Part shown: positions 7,226-16,155 of the stretch, one piece after another
How positions within the stretch are numbered: the first letter of the stretch is position 1
How the letters are laid out: every line of letters begins with the position of its first letter
Assembly (NCBI GenBank): GCA_021325515.1
Contig: JAJPHC010000039.1
Coordinates: forward strand, 149,774 to 213,773
DNA: 64,000 nt
Reading direction: 5' to 3'
DNA from: Acidobacteriota bacterium
GTDB taxonomy: Bacteria; Acidobacteriota; Thermoanaerobaculia; Gp7-AA8
Made by a program: the position numbers and the translations under genes
The notes under the pieces: generated by a model
What the model was told of the DNA's origin: nothing
What the model saw: only the letters and a program-made list of their open reading frames with translations
Database searches by the model: none

Positions 7226-10015
7226 ATGATGCAGCAGCGGCGGCACGGCCTTTTTGCAGTTCTGCTTTTTTGTCTTGCACCTCTGCTGTCCGCACGCGTG
7301 ATCTCGTACGCACCGTACAGTGATCGGGTCTCCTTCCCCGGCGTTCAACACCGGCTGAGCCGCCACTTCGTCCTGGTCGAAGGACCGACGCCTGCGTATG
7401 GCGGGCCGATCCTCTCGCCACTGCCGTACTACAACGGCTATCCGTTCGGCCAGGTCGTCGTCTACGACAACGAGAGCAAGGAAGAGCCGCGCGTCGTCTT
7501 TCCGCAGGACGGCTCTCTCGCCGCATTCACATTGCTGGCGATGCGCGAGAACGCGCAGGGAACTCCGGTCATCCTCATCCAGACCAACTCCACGCTCAAC
7601 GGGCAGAACCCGCAGCAGCAGTGGCTGATGCTGATCAGCACCGACGGCGGATCAACGTGGACCCACGTCCTCTTCCCCAACTCCGTCGTCAATCAACTCG
7701 GCTACTACACTCCCGACCTCGGAGGTCCCTACGCGCGCGGCAACTGGTCGCAGGTGCGCATCGGCACGAGCGACTACCCGTTCGTCGTCGGCACGTCGAG
7801 CGCGGTGATGGCGATCTCGCCGGACGGCATCGCGCGCACGATCGCTTCGACTGCCAACGTGGTGCAGCCGCTGGTTGGGATGAGCCGCGACGGCTCGCTG
7901 GCTCTGGTCCGGCTCACCCTGACGACGATCACCGTCGTCCCCGTCACTCCCGCAGGCCAGTCGCTGCCGGTGCAGCGGCCCACGATCACCGTCGACTCTT
8001 CCGGAGTCTATGAGGGCTGGGTCGTGAACGATCTCTCGTTCTATCTCCAGTCGCTGGTCGGCATGCGCCGGACGCTGAAGAGAGTGATCGGAGATGCCGT
8101 CGTCGATATCGCCGGAGCCGATCCGGCTACGTCGGACGTGATGTCATTCTTCGCCGTGCCCACGATCGATTACGACGGCGCATGGATGATTCAGCGCGGC
8201 ACCGGAAAACCGACGCGCCTGCTCCGTTACACACCGGCCGATGGCGTGAAGACGCAGTGGGAAGATCCGACCGGTCCGGAAGTCGAGGCGCTGCATGCCG
8301 GGACTTCCGGGAATTCGCTCCTCATTCAGGTTCATCGCTCGCGCCCGCAGGCGGACCAGCGCCTCTTCAAGGATCCTGCGCTCGCCGTGTGGCACATCGG
8401 CGAGCCGGCGCCTGCGAGCTACGACGAGCTCTACCTCAACGAGACGCTGGCGAAGGGGTTCGTGCATGTCGATGTGGAGAAGATCGCGGCGGGCGACCCG
8501 TTCGTCTTCGACTCCGGACCGCAATCGACCGGCGGCGGCGGTGGAGTCATCATCTCGCCCGCACCCGGCGGCGGCAGCGACGTCGTTCAGGAATGGGGCG
8601 TCGTCCGCGCATCGCTCAAACAGCATCTCGTGCTTCCCGGCATCGGACGGATCGAAGGTGCGTACGGAAGTTTCTGGAAGAGCGACATCATCCTCTACAA
8701 CCCGCTGCCGGTCGCGCAGAACGTCACGCTGCGCTATGTCGCAAACGGCGCCGTGACGACGGTGGCGGAAAACGATCAGAAGACCCTCACGCTCGCGCCG
8801 GGCGAGATCCGGCAGATCACCGACGCCTTGAAGTCGATCTTCGGCTACGACTCAGGAAACGGCGCGGTGTTCATCGATCCGGAATCGGGCATCAACGCCA
8901 CGAGCCGCACGTACACGCGGTCCACCGCCGGCTCGTTCGGCTTCGGCATGAATGCGATCGACATCTTCTCCGCGACGCGGCCGCGATTCCCGGTGACCTT
9001 CTCCGGCGCATTCAACGGAAAGGATTTCCGCACCAGTCTGATTCTGACCGACGTCTCGGGCCGCGGAACGAATGCGAATCTGAAGGCGACCGGCATGAAT
9101 GGACTCATGGGCGCTTCTCACGCGACGTTCGGGACGGCGGCTAACGGTCAGCAGCAGCTCGGCGGTTTGAGCAGTTTCCTCTCGCTCCTTCCCAGCGATA
9201 CTGGCGCGCTGCTCGTGCAGCCCGAGACCGGCGAGGCCATCGCATCGCTCTATCTCGTCGACAATCGCACGAACGACTCGACGTACTTCCCGCCCGACCT
9301 GCCGGCGCCTGTCGTCCGTACGATTCCCGTGATCGGACATGTCGACGGTGCGAACAATTCGCAGTTCCGCAGCGATCTCTATCTCTACAACCCCGCGGGC
9401 CAGACACGCACGGTCACGCTCCAGGTGAAGCCGTGGGACACGCCGGAGAGCCCGAATGCGATCTCGCTCACGATGCTTCCCAACGAGGCGCGCGTGATTC
9501 GCGATGTCCTCTTCACTGTCTTCGGCCGCACCGGCCTGGCGCGTCTCCGCTATCAGTCGACGTCGGACGCGGCGAGCATTCGCGTCACATCAAGGACCTA
9601 CACGATCGACAAGGATGGCGGCACGTACGGCTTTCTGATGCCGCCGCTGAACAATTTCCAGTCCGCAGGAGTGGGCGACACGCTCGAGATTCTCGGAGCC
9701 GTCGGCGACAAGAACTTCCGCACCAACCTCGGCCTCGTCGAGATGACGGCCTTCCCGAACAACACCAGCGCCATGGTGAAGGTCGACATCGTCGATGCCG
9801 CGGGACATACGATCGACACGTTCACGACGGCGGTCGCCGTCGCCGGCGGCATGCAGATCAACGACATCTTCCACGCCCGCAACCTCGGGGACAACGCGGG
9901 AGCGGTGCTCATCCGGATCTCGCCGGTCAGCGGAATGATCGGCGCCTACGCCACGATCATCGACAACGGGACGAACGATCCGACATACCTCGCGGCGCAA
10001 CTCGGCGCGAAATGA
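7226..10015 (+). CDS. Large secreted protein with repeated beta domains
   Basis: 929-aa protein with a signal peptide (residues 1-23, GLFAVLLFCLAPLLSA). The N-terminal half (to about 450) is beta-rich and contains a WSxDGG-like sialidase/BNR segment (LISTDGGSTWTHV). The C-terminal half holds four related domains of about 110 residues, each with an FRTSL/FRSDLYLYNP strand, a glycine-rich middle and an SRTYT ending (ATSRTYTRS, VTSRTYTID). It has no sortase, anchor or Cys-rich motif. The start is set by GAGGAG 6 nt before ATG 7226. It is probably an extracellular or surface protein of unknown role. The next gene (tag) starts 12 nt downstream. Confidence 0.75.
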   Translation: MMQQRRHGLFAVLLFCLAPLLSARVISYAPYSDRVSFPGVQHRLSRHFVLVEGPTPAYGGPILSPLPYYNGYPFGQVVVYDNESKEEPRVVFPQDGSLAAFTLLAMRENAQGTPVILIQTNSTLNGQNPQQQWLMLISTDGGSTWTHVLFPNSVVNQLGYYTPDLGGPYARGNWSQVRIGTSDYPFVVGTSSAVMAISPDGIARTIASTANVVQPLVGMSRDGSLALVRLTLTTITVVPVTPAGQSLPVQRPTITVDSSGVYEGWVVNDLSFYLQSLVGMRRTLKRVIGDAVVDIAGADPATSDVMSFFAVPTIDYDGAWMIQRGTGKPTRLLRYTPADGVKTQWEDPTGPEVEALHAGTSGNSLLIQVHRSRPQADQRLFKDPALAVWHIGEPAPASYDELYLNETLAKGFVHVDVEKIAAGDPFVFDSGPQSTGGGGGVIISPAPGGGSDVVQEWGVVRASLKQHLVLPGIGRIEGAYGSFWKSDIILYNPLPVAQNVTLRYVANGAVTTVAENDQKTLTLAPGEIRQITDALKSIFGYDSGNGAVFIDPESGINATSRTYTRSTAGSFGFGMNAIDIFSATRPRFPVTFSGAFNGKDFRTSLILTDVSGRGTNANLKATGMNGLMGASHATFGTAANGQQQLGGLSSFLSLLPSDTGALLVQPETGEAIASLYLVDNRTNDSTYFPPDLPAPVVRTIPVIGHVDGANNSQFRSDLYLYNPAGQTRTVTLQVKPWDTPESPNAISLTMLPNEARVIRDVLFTVFGRTGLARLRYQSTSDAASIRVTSRTYTIDKDGGTYGFLMPPLNNFQSAGVGDTLEILGAVGDKNFRTNLGLVEMTAFPNNTSAMVKVDIVDAAGHTIDTFTTAVAVAGGMQINDIFHARNLGDNAGAVLIRISPVSGMIGAYATIIDNGTNDPTYLAAQLGAK

Positions 10016-10027
10016 TGAAATAGGAGA

Positions 10028-10579
10028 ATGTCTTACTGCGACGTGGCCATCGGCCATCCTTTTCACGGCCCCTATCACGATCACGAATACGGCTTCCCGA
10101 TTCTCGAGGACGACGCGCTGTTCGAGCGCCTCGTCCTCGAGATCAATCAGGCCGGACTCTCCTGGCTCACGATCCTCAAAAAGCGCGAGGCATTTCGCAA
10201 GGCCTATCGCGGATTCGAGATCGCGCGGGTTGCGCGCTTCAACAATCGCGACCGGCAGCGGCTCCTCAGCGATGCGGGCATCATCCGCAACCGCCTGAAG
10301 ATCGACGCCGCGATCGAGAACGCGAAGCGGATCCTCGCCCTGCCGCAGGGATCATTCGCGCAGTGGCTCGAGGAACATCATCCGCTCAGCCGCGAAGAGT
10401 GGGTGAAGCTCTTCAGGAAGACGTTCGCGTTCACCGGCGGAGAGATCACGTCGTCGTTTCTGATCAGCATCGGCTATCTGCCCGGCGCGCATGATGAGAC
10501 GTGCCCGGTCTTCGCGAAATCGAGCGCCGCCGTCTCGGCAGCATTCGACGGGCGCCGCACCGCGCGAAGGAAACGCTGA
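10028..10579 (+). CDS. tag: DNA-3-methyladenine glycosylase I
   Basis: 183-aa base-excision repair enzyme that removes 3-methyladenine from alkylated DNA. It carries the Tag zinc ligands Cys4, His17 (YHDHEYG), His155 and Cys159 (GAHDETC), and the base-binding segment EINQAGLSW. In-frame stops just upstream fix the start at ATG 10028, although AGGAG is only 1 nt away; translation may depend on coupling to the preceding gene. The C-terminal tail is basic (GRRTARRKR). Confidence 0.92.
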   Translation: MSYCDVAIGHPFHGPYHDHEYGFPILEDDALFERLVLEINQAGLSWLTILKKREAFRKAYRGFEIARVARFNNRDRQRLLSDAGIIRNRLKIDAAIENAKRILALPQGSFAQWLEEHHPLSREEWVKLFRKTFAFTGGEITSSFLISIGYLPGAHDETCPVFAKSSAAVSAAFDGRRTARRKR

Positions 10580-10587
10580 CGCGTCGA

Positions 10588-11652
10588 TCACTGCGGGCGA
10601 GATGCGCTCTCTCCGCACAAGCCCATCGCTTCCGCGTAGAGCCCATGGAAGTGGTGCACACCATTCTCGCGCTGCGGTGAATAGCGGCCGGTGTCATACG
10701 TCGCCGACGCGAGGCCGCGCTGCACCGCTTCGCAGATCTCGATGTCCTCGATCTGAATCTCGTCGCTGAAGGAGATCGTCTCGTCGATCTCCTGGCGCAC
10801 CTTCTCCGGATCGCGGAAGTACCACTCGAAGACGGTCAGCGTCCTCCCCTGTCCCAGCGGCAGAATCAGATTCGTCGAGAAGTTGTCCGGATAGACGTTC
10901 AGCATCAGGTTGGGATAGACCCAGTAGTAACTGACCTCGCTACCCGATTCACTCACGCGAATGCGCTCCGCGCGCTTCAACGGCGCGTGCTGAATCGAGT
11001 ACCAGCGCTTCGTCTCCGTCCGGTAGTTCGGATAGTCGATCTCGCGAAAGAGGGACGGATGGACGATGGGGATGTGATAGCCCTCGAGGTAGTTGTCGAC
11101 GTAGACCTTCCAGTTGCAGTTCATCTCCCAATCTTTCCGCGCGGCGAGACGATAGCCGCGGAAGTCATGGCGGGTGATGTCGCCGAGGAAATCGGCGAGC
11201 GCCGGCACTGCATGGGAGATGGAGACGAAGATCAAATCACTCCACTCTTCGATTCTGAACTGCGGCAGGCATGGGCGATCGAACTCCTGAACACCTTCGA
11301 ACTCAGGAGTGCGCAGCAGCGTTCCGTCGAGGTTGTACGTCCAGCCGTGATAGCCGCATTGCAGCACGGGGCGCTTCCCCTCCCCTTTCGCCACGGGCCC
11401 GGCGCGATGGCGGCAGACGTTCGACATCGCGCGCAGCACGCCATCATTGCCGCGGACGACGAGCACCGGCTCCGCGCCGATGGTCGTCGTGAAAAACTGC
11501 CCAGGCTCACGCACCTGTTCCGCGCGGCCGGCAAGCTGCCAGACGGCGCCGAACACATCGCGCTGTTCCTGTTCGAGCACCGCAGCATCGAAGTAGTAGC
11601 GCGACGGAATCGTCGCCGCGAATTCGAGTCGTGAATCGAAAGTCCAACTCAT
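10588..11652 (-). CDS. Rieske non-heme iron oxygenase, alpha subunit
   Basis: 354-aa ring-hydroxylating-type oxygenase. The Rieske [2Fe-2S] motif is CRHRAGPV ... CGYHGW. The mononuclear iron site shows NYLEGYHIPIVH (two His), with a C-terminal acidic ligand region (SDEIQIEDIE). Architecture resembles quaternary-amine oxygenases (carnitine/glycine-betaine type) as well as aromatic oxygenases; the substrate is not certain. The ATG overlaps the permease stop by 4 nt (ATGA), so uptake and oxidation are probably linked. No ferredoxin reductase is encoded nearby. Confidence 0.85.
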   Translation of the reverse strand: MSWTFDSRLEFAATIPSRYYFDAAVLEQEQRDVFGAVWQLAGRAEQVREPGQFFTTTIGAEPVLVVRGNDGVLRAMSNVCRHRAGPVAKGEGKRPVLQCGYHGWTYNLDGTLLRTPEFEGVQEFDRPCLPQFRIEEWSDLIFVSISHAVPALADFLGDITRHDFRGYRLAARKDWEMNCNWKVYVDNYLEGYHIPIVHPSLFREIDYPNYRTETKRWYSIQHAPLKRAERIRVSESGSEVSYYWVYPNLMLNVYPDNFSTNLILPLGQGRTLTVFEWYFRDPEKVRQEIDETISFSDEIQIEDIEICEAVQRGLASATYDTGRYSPQRENGVHHFHGLYAEAMGLCGESASRPQ

Positions 11653-12980
11653 TTGTATTTCGCCAGTCGTGTCACCCAGAAGACCGGGTAGCTCAGCGCC
11701 AGAAGCACGAGCGTGTAGATGCTGTTCCGCGTATCGGCAGCCATCTGGCTGACGAGAAACGCGATCGAGGCGGCGAGTGCGATGCCTGTCGTGAACGGAT
11801 GTCCCCACGCGCGGTAAGGCCGCTCGGCATCGGGCTGGCGGCGGCGCATGACGAAGAGCGAGACGAAGGAGAGCGTGTAGTTCGCGACGAAGAAGAACGC
11901 CAGCTTCGCCAGCACCGTCTCGAATGTGCCCGTGAGCACGAACACCGCGGCGACGATGCTGCTGAAGAGCAGCGCGACATCCGGCGTCCCGCCATGGTTC
12001 ACTTCACGCGCGCCGCGCCAGAAGAGTCCATCGCTCGCCATCGCATAGAGCACGCGCGGCGCCATCAGCACATTCGAGTTCACCGCACTGAGCAGCGAGA
12101 TGATGAAAATACAGCGCAGAATCGGATCGGCATACATTCCGAACACATGCTGCGCGACGACACCCGCCGCGAGCTTCTGCCCCGCAATCGATCCGAGAGG
12201 AACCACGCGCAGGAACGCGAGGTTCATCATCAGGTAGAGAACGATCACCAGCACGACGCCGCCGAACATCGAGCGAGGAATGTCGCGTCCCGGATCGCGC
12301 ACTTCTTCCGAGAAATAGATGATGCTCGTCCATCCATCGTAGGTGTAGATGACCGCGGCGAGCGCCAGCATGAACGCGGTGAAGAACGATCCTTCGCTGT
12401 CGGTCACGAATGAATCGAGGAACGGATTGCGCCCGCCGAGATGGAAGCAGGCGAAGACCAGAGCGATCAGGACGACGGCTTTCATCACGCTGGTGACGTT
12501 CTGCATCGCTCCGCCCCAGCGGATGCCGAGCCATTGAACGAGCGTCAGGAGTCCGATGGTGAGCAGCGCGACCACTTCGTACGCGCGAAGCGCATAGAGA
12601 TAGATGAGCGCATATTCGCCGACGGTGATCGCGACGAGCGCAGTCGTGCCGCACGTCGACAGCCAGTCGCTCCAGCCGACGATGAAGCCCGCGTAATCGC
12701 CGAGCGCATGGCGGACGAACACATACTGCCCGCCGGACCGGGGAACCATCGTCGCCAGTTCCGCCAGCGCGTTGGCGCCGAGCAGCGCGTAGAGACCGCC
12801 GATGATCCAGACCGCGAGATACGGTCCAACGCTCGGAAGATGCTGCGCGATCTCTCCCGGCGTGCGGAGAATGCCGGCGCCGATGATGTTGCCGATCGTT
12901 ACTGCGAGACCAAACCCGAGTCCCAGGATCGCCAGAAGGCGCCGCGGGGATTTCGCGGTGGGCATCGCTGTGTCCGGCAT
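11649..12980 (-). CDS. APC-family amino acid/amine permease
   Basis: 443-aa inner-membrane transporter with about 12 membrane segments. The first APC signature is clear (IGNIIGAGILRTPG), followed by SGGQYVFVRHALGD. It probably imports an amino acid or related amine for the overlapping Rieske oxygenase gene. ATG 12980 is preceded by a G/C-rich palindrome region; an internal start 15 nt later (MPTAKSP) is also possible. Confidence 0.85.
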   Translation of the reverse strand: MPDTAMPTAKSPRRLLAILGLGFGLAVTIGNIIGAGILRTPGEIAQHLPSVGPYLAVWIIGGLYALLGANALAELATMVPRSGGQYVFVRHALGDYAGFIVGWSDWLSTCGTTALVAITVGEYALIYLYALRAYEVVALLTIGLLTLVQWLGIRWGGAMQNVTSVMKAVVLIALVFACFHLGGRNPFLDSFVTDSEGSFFTAFMLALAAVIYTYDGWTSIIYFSEEVRDPGRDIPRSMFGGVVLVIVLYLMMNLAFLRVVPLGSIAGQKLAAGVVAQHVFGMYADPILRCIFIISLLSAVNSNVLMAPRVLYAMASDGLFWRGAREVNHGGTPDVALLFSSIVAAVFVLTGTFETVLAKLAFFFVANYTLSFVSLFVMRRRQPDAERPYRAWGHPFTTGIALAASIAFLVSQMAADTRNSIYTLVLLALSYPVFWVTRLAKYK

Positions 12981-13026
12981 GCGGCGCGCTAAGTGTAGCG
13001 CGCTCCCGCTGCTCTACCTCACCGTT

Positions 13027-13054
13027 CCCCTCTCCCCGCGAGCGGGGAGAGGGG
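13027..13054. repeat. CCCCTCTCCCCGC palindrome
   Basis: CCCCTCTCCCCGC (13027-13039) is followed after 2 nt by its exact complement (13042-13054). It lies between the permease start and the stop of the DUF4097-like gene and may act as a terminator for the latter's neighbours, though no T run follows. A longer relative is at 19797-19857. Confidence 0.75.
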
Positions 13055-13070
13055 CAGGGGCTTCATAGCA

Positions 13071-13940
13071 TCAGTTCCGCTCTTTGATCGACAGCGGCCC
13101 GTTGTGCGTCGCGATGTGAATCACCGCCGGGCCCGAGCCGAGCTCGATGCGCCGGCTTTCCCCATCATCATCCGTGACCGTTCGCTTCGCACCGCGGCAT
13201 GCCTCCGCCTTGCACGACACCGGTCCATGTCCATTCGCCTCGGCGACCACACCTGAGCGATAGTCATGCGGGATCTTCAGCGACAGAGGGCCGTTGTTCG
13301 TCGACGCCTGGAGCGATCCGTCCCACTCCGTTCCTTCGAGCTTGAGAGAGAGCGGGCCGTTCTCGGCATTCAGGCTTACGGTTCCGCGCCCGCCAGCGAA
13401 GCTGATCGGACCATTCACGGTCGTCGCGTCGATCGTGCCGCTCGAGCGTTTCACCGACAGCGGTCCGTTCTGCGCGCGCAGCTTCATCGTGCCGTTCGCA
13501 TCGTAAAGACCGACCGGTCCGCTCGTCGCATCGACGTCGAGCACCGCGTTCTTCGGGGCGCGAATCAGGAAATAGACGAACGCCTTTTCGCCGGCGCTCT
13601 TCGACGTCAGTTCGTTGCCGCTCAGACTCACGCGGATATCGTTCAGCGCAGCCGCATCCGCTCCGGCCTTGCACGCCTTGATCGACCAGTCGCTCTTGTC
13701 CCAGCCAACAACGCGGACTCCGGTGTGCTCCGACGCGCGCACGCGAAGACTCCGCAGTCCCGCGGCGGGAATCTCTTCCTCTGCGCGCACAGCCTTCGCA
13801 TCCTCGAAGCTGACTTTGACCTGGCTGCAGTCGGTCACGACTTCGTCATCTGCGTCGATCGAGAGATTCATCCCATGCTGGTGGCTGTATCCCGCGAGAG
13901 GGAGCAGCGCAGGCAACACCCATAGCAAAAGCTTTCGCAT
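13071..13940 (-). CDS. DUF4097-like secreted beta-repeat protein
   Basis: 289-aa exported protein with an N-terminal signal peptide (LLLWVLPALLPLAGYS). The C-terminal half has six short beta repeats of 18-26 residues, each marked by NGPLSLK-like strands (NGPLSVK, NGPISF, NGPLSLK twice, HGPVSCK, NGPLSIK), as in putative adhesin/DUF4097 right-handed beta-solenoids. A Cys pair lies in the HGPVSCKAEAC repeat. GGAGG precedes ATG 13940. Function unknown; surface or periplasmic scaffold is likely. Confidence 0.75.
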   Translation of the reverse strand: MRKLLLWVLPALLPLAGYSHQHGMNLSIDADDEVVTDCSQVKVSFEDAKAVRAEEEIPAAGLRSLRVRASEHTGVRVVGWDKSDWSIKACKAGADAAALNDIRVSLSGNELTSKSAGEKAFVYFLIRAPKNAVLDVDATSGPVGLYDANGTMKLRAQNGPLSVKRSSGTIDATTVNGPISFAGGRGTVSLNAENGPLSLKLEGTEWDGSLQASTNNGPLSLKIPHDYRSGVVAEANGHGPVSCKAEACRGAKRTVTDDDGESRRIELGSGPAVIHIATHNGPLSIKERN

Positions 13941-14026
13941 CGTTCGTCCTCCGTTCCAATTGGATGGATAGACGAGAATCGCGAGAAAAGGTTAGACGCG
14001 GATCGGGACAATTCGATTGGCAGCGG

Positions 14027-14297
14027 AGTGCGGACGCCTCGTCCGCACTTTTCTACGCAGGCGGAGCACCGCTGCCTCGACGGCAGCGGCTCGCGGACGA
14101 GGCGTCCGCGCTCCACCTGCCGCGATCGCACTCGCTGTGCTCGTCCGCACTTTTCTACGCAGGCGGAGCACCGCTGCCTCGACGGCAGCGGCTCGCGGAC
14201 GAGGCGTCCGCGCTCCACCTGCGGCGATCGCACTCGCCACTTTTTCTACGCGGGCGGAGTTCGCGGACGAGGCGTCCGCGCTCCACCTGCGGCGATC
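14027..14297. repeat. 102-bp GC-rich tandem repeat with internal hairpins (2.5 copies)
   Basis: A 23-bp hairpin (AGTGCGGACG, 14027-14036, with CGTCCGCACT, 14040-14049) leads into unit 1 at 14041-14142. Unit 2 (14143-14237) is nearly identical, and a shorter third copy (14238-14297) lacks the middle part. Each full unit contains CCGCTGCC/GGCAGCGG and GCGGACG/CGTCCGC palindromes. The array fills the spacer 13941-14299, in which I see no gene. Confidence 0.9.
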
Positions 14298-14299
14298 TT

Positions 14300-16114
14300 C
14301 TATTGCGTGATTACCAGCTCGACTCTCCGATTCTGCTGCCGGCCGGCCGCGGTCTTGTTCGTGGCGATCGGCTCTGCTTCGCCTTTGCCCGCGGCGGTCA
14401 CATGATCCGCGGGAACGCCGGCGCTGACGAGAAAATCGCGCACCGCATTCGCGCGCTTCTCCGAGAGCGCCTGATTCTTCTGTTCCGTTCCCACGCTGTC
14501 GGTGTGTCCTTCGACGAGGATGCGCGCCGCAGGATTCGTCTTGAGCTGGTCAGCGATCTTCGTCAGTGTGGATTTCGCGCCCGCCTTCAACGTGGTCTTG
14601 CCGGTATCGAAGAGGAGGCCTCCGGAGAGTGCGACGATGAATCCGCGCTTGTCGCTCCGCGTCTGCGCGAGCTTCGCGAGCTCGCTCTCCATCCGCATCC
14701 GTTGCGCTTCCGCGTCGCGCTGCGCGAGCTGCTGCTTCGTCCGATCCAACTCCGCGCGCGCGGATTCCGCCTGTTTCCGAGACTCCTCGGCCTGCGCGCG
14801 CGCCTGCTCGGCAGCCTTCTGCGCCGCCTCCGCCTGCGCCTTCATCTCCTGAGCCTGCGCCTCAGCCTGCTGCCGCTTCGCGGTCGCATCGGCGATCGCC
14901 GCCGCATGCTGCTGCTGGATCTGGGTGAGCCGCGCGGCATCGGTCTCACGCTGCTTCCGCAGTTGTTCGAGCTCCGCCTGACGCTGCTGCAGTTCGGCCT
15001 GGCGCTGCGCGAGGAGCGCCGCATCGGCACCCTGCTGCTGCGACGCCGCGAGATCGTTGCGCAATCCCTGAAGCTGCGCATCCATCATCTGTTCGTTCAG
15101 ACGCTCGCGTTCCTGAATGCTTCGCAGCGCGAGCTGCTGATCCTCGACCTGACGGCGCAGCGACTCGACATCCGCGGCGGTCCCTGAAGTGATCGCCGAT
15201 TCATACCGGCCGTAGGTCTCGGTGAGCTGGCGCTCGGCTGCTTCGCGCGCCGCGCGATCGGCATCGATCCTCGCCTGCTGCGCTTTCCGCTGCTCATCGA
15301 TCTGCGACTGCAGCGCCTGCAACTGCGCCTGCTGCGCCTCGCGGTTCGCCTGCTCCGCCGTGAGTTGCCGCTGCAGATCGGCAGCACGGCGCTCCGCCTC
15401 TTCGCGCTGCTGGCGCTCGATCGCGGCCTGGCGCTCGGTCTGCGCCTGCGCAAGCTGCGTTCGGGTCAGTTGCAGCGGCGTAATCTGCTTCGATGCCTCC
15501 GCGGCGCGCGCCAGATAGTACGCGCGGCGCGCCATCATCTCCGACGTATACGCGAGATAGTCGGCGGCATCATTGTTCCCGCCGGCCTTCGTCACCTTGC
15601 GCGCGCCGTCGAGATTCTTCTGGGCGGTGTCGAGATCGTCGGCGGCAACCTGCGCCGCGCCCACCGCGCGCGCCTGATCGAGAGCCGCCTGCGCGAATGC
15701 AATGCGGTCTTTCGACGATGCTCCGCGCTGCAGTGCGAGCGACGGCGACTCTTCGGCCAGCGCGAGATCGGACGTGCCGCCCAGCCTGCGGATATCGCCC
15801 TGAAGATTGCGGATCGCGTCGTTCGTCCCGATCCAGTTCGCCTTCGCCAGCGCCGCACGCGCGGCCCACAGCCCTTCGATCGCCTGCATGCGCGCTTTCT
15901 CACGCATGCCGCTCTTCGATGAGTTGTCCTGCGCGAAGCGCAGGTGTGCAGCAGCCTCATCGTAAATGGAGGTCGCGTACGTTCGCGCTCCTGCCTGCTC
16001 GGCCGCGTGGAGAACGGCCTGAGCCTGTTGAATGACGTCGGCGTCGCTCTGGGCCATGACAGGCACGGCCACGAGCATCGCGACGGCAATCGCGAGTTTG
16101 ATTCGTTGCAGCAT
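14300..16114 (-). CDS. OmpA-family protein with long coiled coil
   Basis: 604-aa envelope protein. A signal peptide (residues 1-21) is followed by a DUF4398-like helical region with alternating Ala (VLHAAEQAGARTYATS). Residues about 210-480 are a very long Gln/Glu/Ala-rich coiled coil. The C-terminal OmpA peptidoglycan-binding domain (about 490-604) contains FDTGKTTLKAGA, ILVEGHTDSVG and RRVELVITQ. It probably spans the periplasm and binds the cell wall. It lies 41 nt downstream of livF but is functionally unrelated. The stop is 9 nt before the tandem repeat. Confidence 0.88.
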   Translation of the reverse strand: MLQRIKLAIAVAMLVAVPVMAQSDADVIQQAQAVLHAAEQAGARTYATSIYDEAAAHLRFAQDNSSKSGMREKARMQAIEGLWAARAALAKANWIGTNDAIRNLQGDIRRLGGTSDLALAEESPSLALQRGASSKDRIAFAQAALDQARAVGAAQVAADDLDTAQKNLDGARKVTKAGGNNDAADYLAYTSEMMARRAYYLARAAEASKQITPLQLTRTQLAQAQTERQAAIERQQREEAERRAADLQRQLTAEQANREAQQAQLQALQSQIDEQRKAQQARIDADRAAREAAERQLTETYGRYESAITSGTAADVESLRRQVEDQQLALRSIQERERLNEQMMDAQLQGLRNDLAASQQQGADAALLAQRQAELQQRQAELEQLRKQRETDAARLTQIQQQHAAAIADATAKRQQAEAQAQEMKAQAEAAQKAAEQARAQAEESRKQAESARAELDRTKQQLAQRDAEAQRMRMESELAKLAQTRSDKRGFIVALSGGLLFDTGKTTLKAGAKSTLTKIADQLKTNPAARILVEGHTDSVGTEQKNQALSEKRANAVRDFLVSAGVPADHVTAAGKGEAEPIATNKTAAGRQQNRRVELVITQ

Positions 16115-16155
16115 GAAAACCTCCTTGCAGGAGGCGAACGCTGCAAGAGTGAGTC

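Noticed and set aside
14041..14297. CRISPR-like array
   Set aside because: Units are contiguous 102-bp copies without variable spacers, and there are no cas genes in the window.
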